From positions 3,849,563 through 3,913,562 of the forward strand of contig HG738139.1 of NCBI GenBank assembly GCA_000499405.2: a stretch of 64,000 bases of DNA. Reading direction: 5' to 3'. A program made the translations under genes and the position numbers. Of this stretch, positions 26,402 through 38,399 are shown piece by piece; within the stretch, counting starts at the first letter, position 1; every line of letters starts with the position of its first letter. The stretch comes from Onchocerca volvulus. Lineage: Eukaryota > Nematoda > Chromadorea > Rhabditida > Onchocercidae. The notes under the pieces are model-generated. The model was not told the origin of the DNA. It did not search any database and saw only the letters and a list, made by a program, of their open reading frames with translations.

Positions 26402-28893
26402 ATGGTTCGATTAACCGAATCGATCGTTTATAGTCGTACTAAAATTACCGTAGAATCTGTTCGAAAATTGAATTTATGGTAATTTTATACCTTTCTTTTC
26501 AGAATATTTTGTTAAATTTTGAATTACAAAATGAGTAAATCGATATATTTAATTAAATCTATTTACATAAATTTCATTTGTATTTGCGATCATTTATGTA
26601 TAATTATTTCTGATTTGCATTTAATTTATTGAAATGCATTAATGATAACTTATTAATTATACATCCTTCACATCATAACGATGTATATTCACTGATATCA
26701 GCTGATAAATCTAAAACTTGAAAATAATATGATAAACTGCTCAAAATAACATCACGTATATCACGTATTCTTCATTGATTTTTATTGGTATTGTGATAAG
26801 CGGATTGTAAAATTTGATAAATCGATGTGAGATAACTTCCTTTGAAATAAATGAAACGATTATTATCAATTTTATCTTTGATCATTATAACATCAGCATA
26901 AATCATCGAACAATACGTATGCTTACGTGATGTCATTATGGCCAATTTGGCTCTTATTTTTCCATGTTTTTAGAATTTAGTAAATGAATATTGTAAATAT
27001 TTTAGGGGTTGTGATATAGATGATATCGATCTTTGTTCTCAGATGATTAATTTGCAAATCCTTTCTCTAAGGTTCTTTTTTTTTCTTTCTTTTTTTTTTT
27101 TTTTTTTCAAAAAATATGGAGTTTGATAATTTAGAGCTAAAAAAGGTCGATAAAATATAACATAATAATCTATTCATTAAAAGTCGTTGAAACATATAAT
27201 CCAGTGATTAAGACGTATAATCTAATAATCCGCCATATAAGACATATAATCCATTAATTAGGATATGCAGAATGTAATTAAGACATATAATTTATTAATT
27301 AAGATAATTATTTAAAATTATTTTAAATTAATATAAATGTGTGGTAATTTTCAGCATGAATCGAGTGAAATATTTAAAACCATTGGAGAATTGCATGCTA
27401 CTCGAAGAATTGTATCTTCGCAAAAACGAAATTAGCAGTTTAAGTGAATTGGAGCATTTGAAAGATTTGAAGTTGTTGAAAATTCTTTGGATTGACGAAA
27501 ATCCATGTACAGCTGATAATAAATATCGTGCTAAAGTTTTGCGAATCTTACCTAACCTTGCACGTTTGGATGATAAACGTAAGCGTTATTATAGAATTTA
27601 TTTATTGAAATCGTAAATCTATTCGAATTTAATGCACTAATAATGGCATTTTCATTAATTATTATCTATACAAAGGTCAAATATTGTTGAACTTTTTGTT
27701 ACAGAGTGAAAACTAGTTACCATTATCCAATCATTATTTCAATTCTTGTTGACATTGTTTAACTTTTATTCCACAAATTTTATTTATTGTATTCGATAAT
27801 CACTGAAATAAATAAAGTTGATATTTATCATTGGTTGCATAATTATTTAATAATCATAAAGATTCCATTTGCATATTTAAATGTTTTTTCAGCGGTAACA
27901 ATCGATGAGCTATTAAGTGCTAATGATGATGATCAAAAATGTAATGATGATTATGATGATCAGATTATTGATAAGATTGTTCCGGATCATCATCCTTGTA
28001 TTCGGAAATTAATGTTGAGTGATTCAACGCATAATCCGAAATATATTCAACGGCAACCTTCTGAACGAATGGTTACATCGGTGTGTGAAGGAAGTAGTGA
28101 AATGGGAAACAATAATAATAATCAAAATTCATGGCAAGATTTTAAATAAGATATTTTCATACTGAAAATTACACTATGTCAAATAAATGAATATCCAAAA
28201 AATTTATTTTAGTTTTATTTTTGGAAAAAATAACATCTAAAATCTTCGTATTATTTAATAATTTCTATCATTTAATTTGTTTTATTTAATTTCTGCCAAC
28301 CTACAACTTCAAGAAATTTTTTTCAACACTATTAATTATCATCGACAGATTGCTAACAGAAATAGTTGACTTAGATAAGTATGATTATAGTCAAGTGAAA
28401 AGATAATGAAATAATTATCTTAAATCATTTTAATATTATTTATACTGAGGAATTTTATACTACAATCATTCAAATGAAGCATTATAAAAACATGTATTTT
28501 TTTCAGCTTAGAAGCGTCACCATCTGATAAACCGAATTCGATGATGTTTCGTAGTATGCAAGATATGCCTTATGGTTTCAAACAATTTTACAATTCACAT
28601 TTGTCGCAAAAGCGTAGTACCAGTCTTCCAAGATCAGCATCATATTTAACACCTGTAAATTGAAATTTTACTTACTTTTTCATCAATCTTTTCAGTTTTT
28701 CTTTTTTCAACAAACATTTGCTTAGATTTAAGATAACAGTTTAATATTAATGAACTTAAGTGATTTTGATTTGCAGCGTCATCGGAAAGAACGAATTATT
28801 TCCGCTATTAGCGTATTATTAGATGAACTTGATGCAGATGGACTTCACGATGTTATAGATGAAGCACAAAGTAGGATAAAAAAATTAAGGTGA
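26402..28893 (+). CDS. CFAP410: CFAP410 (C21orf2)-like leucine-rich-repeat cilia protein
   Basis: Six exons: 26402-26478, 27006-27071, 27355-27578, 27893 to about 28082, 28507-28654, 28777-28893, giving about 273 residues (human 256). The start matches the family: VRKLNLWGCDIDDIDLC opens the LRR block, followed by LEELYLRKNEISSLSEL, LKILWIDENPC and an LRR cap ending LARLDDKPVTIDEL. After an acidic, low-complexity linker, the last exon carries the conserved C-terminal helical module ERIISAISVLLDELDADGL. CFAP410 acts with NEK1 and SPATA7 in ciliogenesis and the DNA-damage response in vertebrates; in a nematode, sensory-neuron cilia are the likely site. The exon 4 donor is unresolved: exon 5 needs two leftover bases, which fits GT|GTGTGA after 28082, but weaker alternatives exist. 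If the intron is retained, the frame stops at 28149. The ATG at 26402 is the only in-frame ATG before the LRR. Confidence 0.88.
27185..27305. repeat. Imperfect AAGACATATAATCCATTAATTA repeat in CFAP410 intron 2
   Basis: About four to five imperfect units with a period of roughly 22-35 bp sit just before the exon 3 acceptor. They are intronic, with no other function visible. Confidence 0.6.
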
Positions 28894-30196
28894 TGATAGT
28901 GATAATAATAATAGTGGTAATGATAATGATAATGATAATAGATGATCTTATTTTATTACTTGTGCAATATGCAATAAATCATAAACGATAAATATTTATT
29001 ATTCTATTCTTTTGTTGAGAATTTCACTGGAAAATTGATATTAAATTAAACGAAGGAATGATTAAAATTATCACTATTGGGATTATATTTTTTTCATTTT
29101 TCTTGATTTTGCAAAATATTTATTTTAACATCGATTTTAATTTCAATAACATCCAAAATTTTTATCATCCGTGCAAATTATCAAATTCAAGAAAGTAACA
29201 AATAATATGAAAAAGAAATTGGAAGAAAATTAAGTCAAATTTTTGATCAAAAAAAAAAAATCAAAGGAAAGATGAGTTCATAGTAATATATTTTAATGTT
29301 CGTCAGATACCTCTCTCACTTTATTGCCTTTCTTTTTTTTTTTCTTTTTAAAAAAAGAAAAATTAATTTCAATAAAAACTGAATTATGTAACTTCCTTTT
29401 TTTATGTTTCGTTTTATTCATTTCATTTCATCTTCGCTGACCTCTTTTAATTAATTTTCGATCAGTTATGAAATTAATACGGATTAAAAAGTTATGCATA
29501 CGCTGATTTATTAAATTAAATTAAAACGAATCATTCATGTGTAAACAATAATTGCAGGTGAAAGTGAAAATAAACAATTATAATATAGTATAATAATAAC
29601 AAATATACGAACAAACGATAAATTCGAAAATCATAAAAACAAAAATTTCAAACTTCTGGTTGAATTTTCATAAAATCAAATGATCAAAGTTTTATCATAC
29701 CACAAAAAAAAAAAAAAAAAAAAAAAAGAAAAAATGAAAAAGAAATTTTAAAATAAAAGCAATCTTTGCTTTGTACAAGATGGTATGTAAACCTTTTTAT
29801 AACGAATAATTTTGCTCACATTTTCTAAAACTTTTTCCATAATCATATCAGGTCAAGGACATTTTAAAACTGTATAACATGTAATACATACATGTGAGAA
29901 GTCATTTTCATACGTTTTTTCTTTTTTTTTTTTAAAATTTCATTTGCTCATTTTGTTTTCTTTTCTTTCTTCATACCTGTTATTATTATATTATTATTAC
30001 AGTTACTATTACTAATAATAATAATTTCATTTTTCCTCATTCATCTTTCATCGTTTATCCTTTTCACCTGACAAAGGTATCCCTTCCTCTGTCCTATTCT
30101 CTTCCTTTAATTTCTTATATATATATAATTTGTTCCATTAATAATGAACTGTTTTATTGGTTATTAATTTATTTATTTCCAATTTCCAGAATAGTT
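28894..30196. other. Intergenic region CFAP410 to cuticlin-like gene
   Basis: About 1.3 kb, AT-rich, with the CFAP410 3' UTR, a GATAAT-rich stretch (28900-28945), a poly(A) run near 29702-29727, and pyrimidine-rich sequence before the start of the next gene. No gene is seen. Confidence 0.65.
28973..28978 (+). terminator. AATAAA signal after CFAP410
   Basis: AATAAA occurs about 80 nt after the TGA stop, consistent with a short 3' UTR and supporting 28893 as the true end of the coding region. Confidence 0.6.
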
Positions 30197-33100
30197 ATGT
30201 TACCGCTCTTTTTAATTTCACAATTTCTCAGCGTATTATTGGTATGTTTTTTTTTTTAATTTTTTGCATTGTTTTTTTATAATTTGAAAAATTAACTTAA
30301 ATTAAATTTTTAACAAAAATTAGAAAAAGAAAGGGATTTAAAAAAAAAAGAAAATATTCAATATCATTGTTAGAAAACGAAATTTATATATTTCATAAGA
30401 CATAAATATCAAAAGTGGGAAATGAATCAATATAGAATTATAAATCATAAAATATATAACAAAATTGGGAAATGGTAAGATATAAATTGTATGAATTAAT
30501 CCAAGAAATAATAATATACTATAAAATTAATTAGTTCATATATTTCAGTCTATTGTGGCGAAGAAAATCGATAATAAATTAATTGGTCAGTTTATCATTC
30601 TTTTTATTTATATTCTTTTTCAAATATTAATTATTATAGATATTTTTCGAAACAAAAAAAAGATAGAAAGATTTATCTTCGAATTTATACTTTATTTCAA
30701 ATTTTTCTTTTTTCTTCACCAAAATGAATCAGATGCTTTCTAAAATTTTTCATATTTTTCTTCTCTTTTTTTTTTCTTTTTCAAATATAAAATTTTTGAA
30801 AAATTCAAAAAAAAAGCTTATAATTTAGTAAATTTCAAATATTGAAAAATTTATTGTCTCAAATTTGCTAAATTATAAAATTGAAAAAAAAAAAAAGATT
30901 TTTCTTTAAATTTTCATTTTTAAATTTTCTTTTTTTTTTCTCTAAAAATGAATCAATATTTCCTGAAATTACAGGGATGCCTCAGGCAACGTGTGGACCG
31001 GAGAATATAACGATCGAAGGTACCACCGAAGAAGTATTTGAAGGTGTTATTTTTGTCAAGAATTGGCGACGAACGAATGGATGTGCCGCAACCTATTCGC
31101 TCAGCGAAAATGTTACGACACCATTACTTTCAATTCCATTAAATCATATTACGCAATGTGGTTTGGAATTGCGACGGAATGTAAGCATCGCATCATTTGA
31201 TCTAATATAATTAGCATTTATCAAATTCTTACTAATTAAGCAACTATATCATAATAATTATATGAGTAGTAAGAAAACTAATTTCTGATAAAATAGTTAT
31301 CTTATTGATGAAGCAATTATACGAATGATATAATAGCTATGCAAACGACAAGAAATCTATATTGGTTATGCGATAGTTATTTTGGTGGTAAAAAAAATTG
31401 CATGAATGATAAAACAAATCTTTTTGTGATCAAACAATTATATAAACGGCAAGTTATTCCAATGGTAGGAATTATATTGGTGATAAGGCAGTGATAAGGT
31501 ATTTTAATGCTAAAGTAATGTCACTTATTGGTAATGTGTGTCCTAATAATTCGCTTAACTAAAAATTCATTTAACGTAAACAAATCATCAGTTTTAAAAT
31601 AATTATACGATTGCTGACTTTCTTTTCTTGCAAAAATTTTTTGCTTTTTTTCATTCTTACTTAATTAGGAATTTTTAGTAGAAATTTTGCATAATTTTAT
31701 ATGTATTAATTGATTAAATTATTTATTTCTTATTGCTAACAGCACATAATTAATAAAGCGATACCAAGTGGCTACTCATCTTTTCAGTATTTTGATTAAG
31801 TTTAAAAATTTAATATTTAATCAGATTTAATATTCAGTCAAAAAGTTTAATATTCGAAGAGGTTTAATATTCAATCAAAATTATTAGTAAATCAAATGCT
31901 CAAGTTAAACTTGATAAATGAAACAAGTTGAAAAAATGAAATTAAATAAATTAAGCCAGAAAAATTATTCGAAAAAATGACTGAATATGGAATATTTTTG
32001 TTATGTAAGAATGAATGACTGTATTGAAATAATTAAAGAATTTGATGTCATTAAAAATGAATTCATTTGAATTCGAATTGAAATTTTATTTCAATCGTAT
32101 TGAAATTCTTAAGTTAATTTATTTGCTTTAGTCATTGTATCAGAAATAATTTCCTTTCAAATAAATCATTCGATTCATTGATGCGGATCAATTTATTTAG
32201 AAAAAATTACTTAAGTCAAGGTGACTGTTTCCTAATACTTGAGGTCAAGGTTGTCATTCTCGTGTGACGATTAATTGAGATGTACTGGAATTCGATCATC
32301 TTTTTTTCTTCCTTCCTCTTTCTCTATTCCTCCGCATTTTTTATATTATTTCGAACATATTTTATTGTCATTTTAACTGTCCTTAAGATAAAATTAATTA
32401 AATGCTAGTAAAAATTTTAAAAAATTTAGTATTTACATTCTCAAATTTATTATTTTCTAAATATACTAGATGAGAGTAATATATGTATTCGACAAGAAAT
32501 TTTAATTTATAAAATGAAATACAAAAACATTCTGGAATTATTTGCTAAAAAGTTCAAATTACTTGAACTTATTTTTTAAATGATCCACAATTTCCTAAAT
32601 TGTTCAAAATTTAAATTTTCTCATTAAAAATGAATAATTATCTCTATTTTTTGCTCTCTCCCATGTAAAATAAAAAAAAAAAAGATTTATTCAGTAAAAA
32701 TGATGATTAGTTTACAAGGTTAGTTGATATTTAAGAAAAAAAAAAAAAAAGAAAAAAAATGAAGACACATTCCTTACTAATTACTACTGTGTATGCGATT
32801 AATACGGTAACAAATACAGTAAATAATACATTGAATTACGATATGTGCAGTTAATAGGTAATTTTCAGATTAATGGAAGATAAATCAGGCAATTTAGGTG
32901 TTACTATAATTTTGTTTTTGCCTATTTTTTACTAATACCTTTTTCAATTGCCGTTTTTGCATTAAATTTATTTTTTAAAGTTATATATAAACGGTTTAAA
33001 CATATTTAGACTTGAAAATTATTTTTTCTCGGCTTCTTTTTCTTGATTTTAATCATGAAATTTTGGGGAAAAGATGACATTTTGTTGTAATTGTTTTTAA

Positions 33101-36100
33101 TTCCAAATGTTTAGTACTAATTCAAATTTTTATTACTGGTTACTTTACTCATATCCAATGATTGTATTTAAAAAGTTTCACATATTAGCTAATATGGCTT
33201 TTTTCAGAAAAAATTGTTTCATTTCTGCTGGTAGATTAGATTGATAGTATTAAAAATATCATAATCATTGATATTACTCTTTTTCTTTTTTTACTTTCGA
33301 ATAACTCAATTTATCACTGGATAAATATTGTTCAATATTGAAGTTAAAATAAAATTAAGTTTTAGCAAAATCAGCATTACAGAACAAAATTTTAAAGTTA
33401 AATTATTTTTAAAAATCAATAATTTGCAGATAATTTTCAGTTATTTCTTTCTAGCTTGAACAAAACAAACAGTTCATTTTTTCTTGTAGAAATTTTTGAA
33501 ATTTTTCGAAAAAAAAAATTTAAAAGAAAATTATATTTATTTAATTTAAAATTTATTAGAAATGCGAGAATTAGTATCAAACGTCTTCAATGACCATTGG
33601 CTATTACTAATTTTTGTTGCATGAATTAATTGTAAAACTATTACAATAATGTGGAATAAAATATGTCAGAATTACTTTTCATTTAAGTATTAACTTTAAT
33701 ATCATTTCAATCCTTCATTTTATCATTTAATTTCTTTTTTTCAAACAAATTACCAACCGATTAATATGTTCGTTATCATATTTCAAGAAAGTTGCTTACT
33801 TAATCTGATAGTCTGTTTCGAATGTATTAAACTGTGTGCTTTCTAAAAAAAATTTTAGTCTGAAGCAAAAGAAGTTGAAGTATTTGTGGTATTCGTCTTC
33901 AGTTTTCATCCAAATTTTGTAACTGCCGATGATCGTTCATTTGCAGTACACTGCATTTTTCAACAGCAATCCTTCAAGGTCACAACCAACTTCAATTTCA
34001 TAGGGTATGTTAAATTTCAATTTTAATTTGTAAATTTTATTATTCCAATTAGTAATAAGTAATAAGAAAAAGAAAAAACAATTAAAAAAATTAAAATCTC
34101 TCATTATGATATACTTTTCTTTGTATTGTTTTATTTTCAAATTGGTAACTTTTGGTTTATTTTTTCCTGATTTTTATAGATACTTTAAGATCCTCTTTTT
34201 TTTATTCCTTTTCTTTATTGGCATAGTCATTTTACTGTCACTTTTTTCTTTTTTTTTTTTTTTTTTCATTGCCAAATGTAAACACAAAAAAAGCAAATAA
34301 TGCAATAAAGTAGAAAATATCTCTAAATGGTTGATTTTTTCTTTAGTGAATAAAAGAAGTAAATGATAATATGACATTGATCATGATCTACATGTATTGA
34401 TTAGTTTTTTTGATCGGATATTATGTAATAGGACTGAGAAAATTTAATTTTTTTTTTTTTTTTTTTTTTTTTGTAGAAATATCAATCCATCCAAGAAAAA
34501 AAATCAAAAGATATTTTGAAAATTCGAAAATTTAAATTCGAAATTTCCTTTATCATTGATATTATTATAGTGTATTACTTATAGAGAGATGAATACACGT
34601 GGTATGATTACTGGAGTAGCTGATATACCATTCGTGAATCTAACGATTGTTCAGGGACGTGTACCGGATCCAGACATTGAACCAGCAAAATTAGTCTCTG
34701 TTGGTGATCCATTGATGTATATTTGGCATTTGAATTCTAATACAGGTATTTTTTTTTAATCAATAATTTTTACCGTGTAAAATTTTAAGGAAAGATAAAA
34801 AAATTGAAATTGAGAAAGAAGTTATAATTTAGTGAAAAAAAATTAGTTAATAAAATATATTTTCTTTTCGGATAACTTTATTGTATTAAATTGGCACTCC
34901 AATTAAATTAAGATCTAACTTAGATCAGAAGCTAAAGTTGTGGTTTAAATTAGCATTTGACTTAAGAGAATTGTAGTTTATAATTTTTCTAAACTATGAT
35001 CGAGTAATAATTAATATACTATGAAGGATCTGATCCTGTTTGAGTTATAAGAAATCAGGAAATATTCAAATTATGGATTAATCGAAATAATTGTAGAATA
35101 ATAAGAATAATAAGTGATATTGTAGCAAATTTAAATTTAAAAGTTACGCAAAACTTGTTAATCTACATAAAAAAAAATGTAAATGCTACCTGTTACTCCT
35201 TTCGTTTCAAATTTTGACACAACCTTGCATTCGAGTAGGCGCATGCTCTTATATAAACATACTTACTTTTCTTCACGTGTCACGTCCGTGAAAACTAAAA
35301 ATAAGCGAGGAGGCGGAGTTTAGTGAATACGTTTTCTTTTTTTCTCTCATTCTCCCTCTTCCCCCCATCTCTCTAATATTAATAATAATCCGCTTTCCTT
35401 TTTTTCTCCCATTCTCCTTCTTCCTCCCATCTCTCTAATAATAATTAATGATTAATAATAAATAATAATGAATAATAAATAATACTGAACGATAATAAAT
35501 AATGATGAATAACAATAAATAATAATAAGTAATGATAAATAATGATAAATAGTAATAAATAACAAATAATGATGAAAAATAATAAATAATAATAAAGAAT
35601 AATAAATATTTCAAAACATGCGCGTATTCGAATACAACGTTGCGTCAAAATTTGAAAGCAACAGGTTAAGAACTTAATGCTTTTTTCCTCAATCGATTAA
35701 TTTTTAAAATTTTGGCAGAAATTTGCAAATATATCATTTTCATAGGAATTTATGGTATATGGATAAAAGAATGTTACGTGGAAGCAGAAGATGGCCGTAA
35801 AATAAAAATAATCGAAAATGGTTGCTCTTTGGATTCTTTGATCGTATCCGATGTGCAGTATCCAGAGAATAACCTTAAGGTATTATTATTCTTTATTCAA
35901 TTAAAAAAGAAATGTAAATATTTCTTCTTACTGACCTTAAATCTTCGAAAGTTCTTCACTGATTGCTTTGAAATTTTCATACAACGTTGCATTTAAATAT
36001 GCACGTGTTTTTATATAGGTATGTCTAACTTTTTTTTAAAATCTGTCACAGGGTTTAATCTTTTTTTTTTTATGCCTATAAGCAGTCAAAGACTTGAAAA

Positions 36101-36175
36101 AAAAAAAAGAAAAAAACAGAGATATCTAAACCAGCCGTTTTAGAATAATTATTTTTTTCGGATTAATTTATGATG

Positions 36176-36214
<39 letters not shown>

Positions 36215-38077
36215 CATTTATGATGATATATATGATCGGTGATTATAAGTGCATATTTTGCAATTCCGGATTATATTCTGAACCATTTTCAGACATTCCG
36301 GTTACATTTTAATCATATTGTTGATTAATTCCGGCTATATTCTAATCACATTTTTGTTTAATTCCGATTATATTCTGGCTACATTTTTATCAAATCCGAC
36401 CATGTTGCTAATTAATTTAATTTAAATCTTTAAAAATTCCTAGTGTGCAACACATATATATGTATTTAAGATTTAAATGGAAAATTCAAATATGAAATTT
36501 TTCATAAAAGAAGCTATAATTGATAACAATTTTATTTTTGAAGAAATCTAAAAATATGATCAGATAAAAAAAAAAAAATTTTTTTTTCAAGAACACATTT
36601 TTATCAATTATATTTTGTCCTCAGATGAACTTATCATAAAAAACTTGACCGGTAAAGAAATCAGAGAAAGAAAGCCAGAAAAAGAGAAAGCGAAAGAGAA
36701 TTTAAATTTTAAACAAATTAATTGAAATAATCTAATAAAATATTTATTTCTTTCTCTCTCTTTTTTTACTTTCCTTCTTCTCTTTGAATTCAACAAAAAG
36801 CAATCTTTGCAGAAAAAAAAAGCGTTAGTTGATTAAATAATGATTTAAAAGAGGAAGTCTTCTTATAATTATCTTTAATAAAATTTTTTAAAAAAAAAAG
36901 AAAAGGAAAAAAATTATTGCTTACTTTTATAATTAATGCGACAAAATGAATTATTATTTCAGGCATTTGCCGATGGATTAGCATTTAAATTTCCGGATGC
37001 TGATGAAGTATGGATATCTTGCGCAGTTGCTACATGTTTACGAGAATTTGATCAATTTATTATCACGAATAACACTGATTATTTGTGTCCTAAGCAACCA
37101 GTAAGCTTATCAGTGCTTCATTTTAAATGACAAATTTATTATTCTGATTTAAATTTTCATACGAAATTATTTATGTTATATTTGTAATTATTTATTTCAT
37201 TTAACCCTCTATTGGATATAATATATTTAATCATTTAATCTGATGATTCTTATTTTCATAAAAGTAAGGAATATTTTTTTTTTCATTTTTTCATATCTCT
37301 TTTATTTTTGTCAAATTTTTAATGATTCAATTTCTTTTTTTTTTCTTTTTTTTTGTTTAAACTATAAATAGCGTTTTATATTTTATAAATTCCTATATCA
37401 TCCTAAATTACTTTTTCTTATTATGATTGAAAATCATACTATAAACTAAAATATTCTAAATTTATTTTAAGCTTATTAATTTTTCCTACTTTTCATTTTA
37501 TTTTAGTATGAATATTTGAAATTATTAACATTATAGGATTGCTCAGAACGAATAAAACGATCAGTGGAAAAAGAAAAGAAAAATATTGAAATTTATTCAA
37601 TGGATAATTTAGTACATCATAAACTTCATGTTATTGATCAACCAACCCATTCTTCATTTTACCAAAGTACTTATATTCTTCATATATTTTATTTCTTTGT
37701 GCTAAAGTTTGATAGTATTCTAAGCATTGAAAATAAAATAAAAATAAAAGCAATGCAATTTAAAAATATAGAATTGAAGTAGAAAAAATTAATTGAATAT
37801 TTTATCATAATTTGTCATTTAAATTTCACTCTTTGAATTCATATTAATTGTCATATTTGTTAAAAGTTTATTTTTAACGAAAAATATGTATTGGCTGGCA
37901 AATTTGTTAATTTCAGATATGGAAGAGAAGAAGAGATTGAGGCTTTCTACTGGAATTTGTGTTGATAAGAAATTTTTCGCTGGAACATTTGCTGCCTTAA
38001 CAACGGTATATTTAGCTACGATAGCGGTAGCAAGTGGTTTTGGCCTATCGATCTATCGATCTCAGCGTAAACAATGA
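30197..38077 (+). CDS. ZP-domain, membrane-anchored cuticlin-like protein
   Basis: Nine exons join to 385 residues: 30197-30241, 30549-30585, 30975-31180, 33859-34004, 34585-34745, 35746-35879, 36963-37100, 37537-37666, 37917-38077. The N-terminus MLPLFLISQFLSVLL is a signal peptide. A ZP domain runs from about C34 to residue 290, with the opening CGPENITIEG, the VKNWRRTNGC segment, a cuticlin-type WHLNSNTGIYGIWIKECYVE block and paired cysteines. A furin-like site RIKRS (cleavage after R297) follows, as in other ZP proteins. A hydrophobic span at about 352-378 and a short basic tail make it a type I membrane protein. Nematode CUT/CUTL proteins polymerise after cleavage into extracellular matrix beneath the cuticle. 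The ATG lies 7 nt after TTCCAG, a probable trans-splice acceptor. Intron 3 is 2.7 kb, and introns 5 and 6 carry inverted-repeat element sequence. The family is secure; the specific CUTL orthologue is not assigned. Confidence 0.92.
31181..33858 (+). other. Long intron 3 of the cuticlin-like gene
   Basis: This 2.7-kb AT-rich intron shows no exon-like or RNA-gene-like sequence. It contains scattered TGATAA-type motifs (31260-31500), short related TTTAATATT units (31800-31870) and A-tracts near 32660-32760. Confidence 0.6.
35332..35450. repeat. Tandem pyrimidine-rich unit (about 60 bp, two copies) inside the MITE
   Basis: The unit TTTTTTTCTC(T/C)CATTCTCC, then CTTCC(C/T)CCCATCTCTCTAATA occurs near 35336 and again near 35398, with few differences. 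It is an internal duplication of the element. Confidence 0.75.
35450..35607. repeat. AATAAT/AATGATAAAT microsatellite array inside the MITE
   Basis: About 160 bp of TAATAAA/TAATGA units. The minus-strand ORF over it (Ile/Leu/Tyr/His-rich) is a repeat artefact. Confidence 0.85.
35959..36030. mobile_element. Additional end-like copy of the inverted-repeat element in cuticlin intron 6
   Basis: The stretch TGATTGCTTTGAAATTTTCA, then ACAACGTTGCATTTAAATATGCACGTG and TTTTATATA matches the left-end order of the 35188-35666 element (TTGCTTT-AAATTTTGAC, CAACGTTG-ATTCGAATA, GCGCATG, TTATATA). A matching right end was not found nearby, so it is a fragment or a solo end. It begins about 80 bp after the exon 6 donor. 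Confidence 0.55.
36182..36212. repeat. (TA)n microsatellite in cuticlin intron 6
   Basis: A pure AT dinucleotide run of about 30 bp is flanked by the repeated words TGATGATATA and TATGATC. Confidence 0.9.
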
Positions 38078-38199
38078 AATTTTAGCTTTTGTATATTGTG
38101 AGGTAAAATCTACGCATGAAAAAAGTCAAGTTTTCACATATTAATGCTGAAAATGATTCAAAAAAAGCACTTTAATTCAAACTGATTTCAATGATTCTG

Positions 38200-38205
38200 T
38201 TTATT
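38200..38205 (-). terminator. AATAAA signal after mtx-2 (minus strand)
   Basis: TTTATT on the plus strand lies about 195 nt beyond the mtx-2 stop at 38400 and is the nearest canonical signal found on that strand. Confidence 0.45.
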
Positions 38206-38280
38206 AATCTGAAGTACACTGTTCTAAAATGATTACTGAACAATTGTTGACATTATTAATGGCATTCAGCAACAAACACG

Positions 38281-38286
38281 AATAAA
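38281..38286 (+). terminator. AATAAA signal after the cuticlin-like gene
   Basis: This is the first AATAAA after the stop at 38077, about 200 nt downstream. It lies beyond the minus-strand signal of mtx-2 at 38200, so the two 3' UTRs probably overlap. Confidence 0.5.
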
Positions 38287-38399
38287 TTAAAATTTTTGCA
38301 TTTTATCAAAACTTTGTTGATACTATCTTTTTCAAAACATTTGTTAAGAACTAAAATTTTTCAAAGCATTAAAATACAGCAGCAATCTGAAAGTCTAAT

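Larger units (their letters stand above)
35188..35666. mobile_element. MITE-like element with about 50-bp terminal inverted repeats in cuticlin intron 5
   Basis: The left end (35188-35245) begins ACCTGTT and continues with TTTCAAATTTTGAC, CAAC-TTG-ATTCGA and GCGCATG. The right end (35617-35666) is its reverse complement with a small gap and a few mismatches, ending AACAGGT. Between them are a GC-richer block, two copies of a pyrimidine-rich unit and an AATAAT array; there is no transposase. The size (479 bp), long inverted ends and lack of coding capacity fit a non-autonomous DNA transposon. No clear target-site duplication is visible. Confidence 0.75.

Noticed and set aside
35445..35648. 67-codon minus-strand ORF rich in Ile/Leu/Tyr/His
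   Set aside because: It is a reading of the AATAAT array inside the inverted-repeat element.
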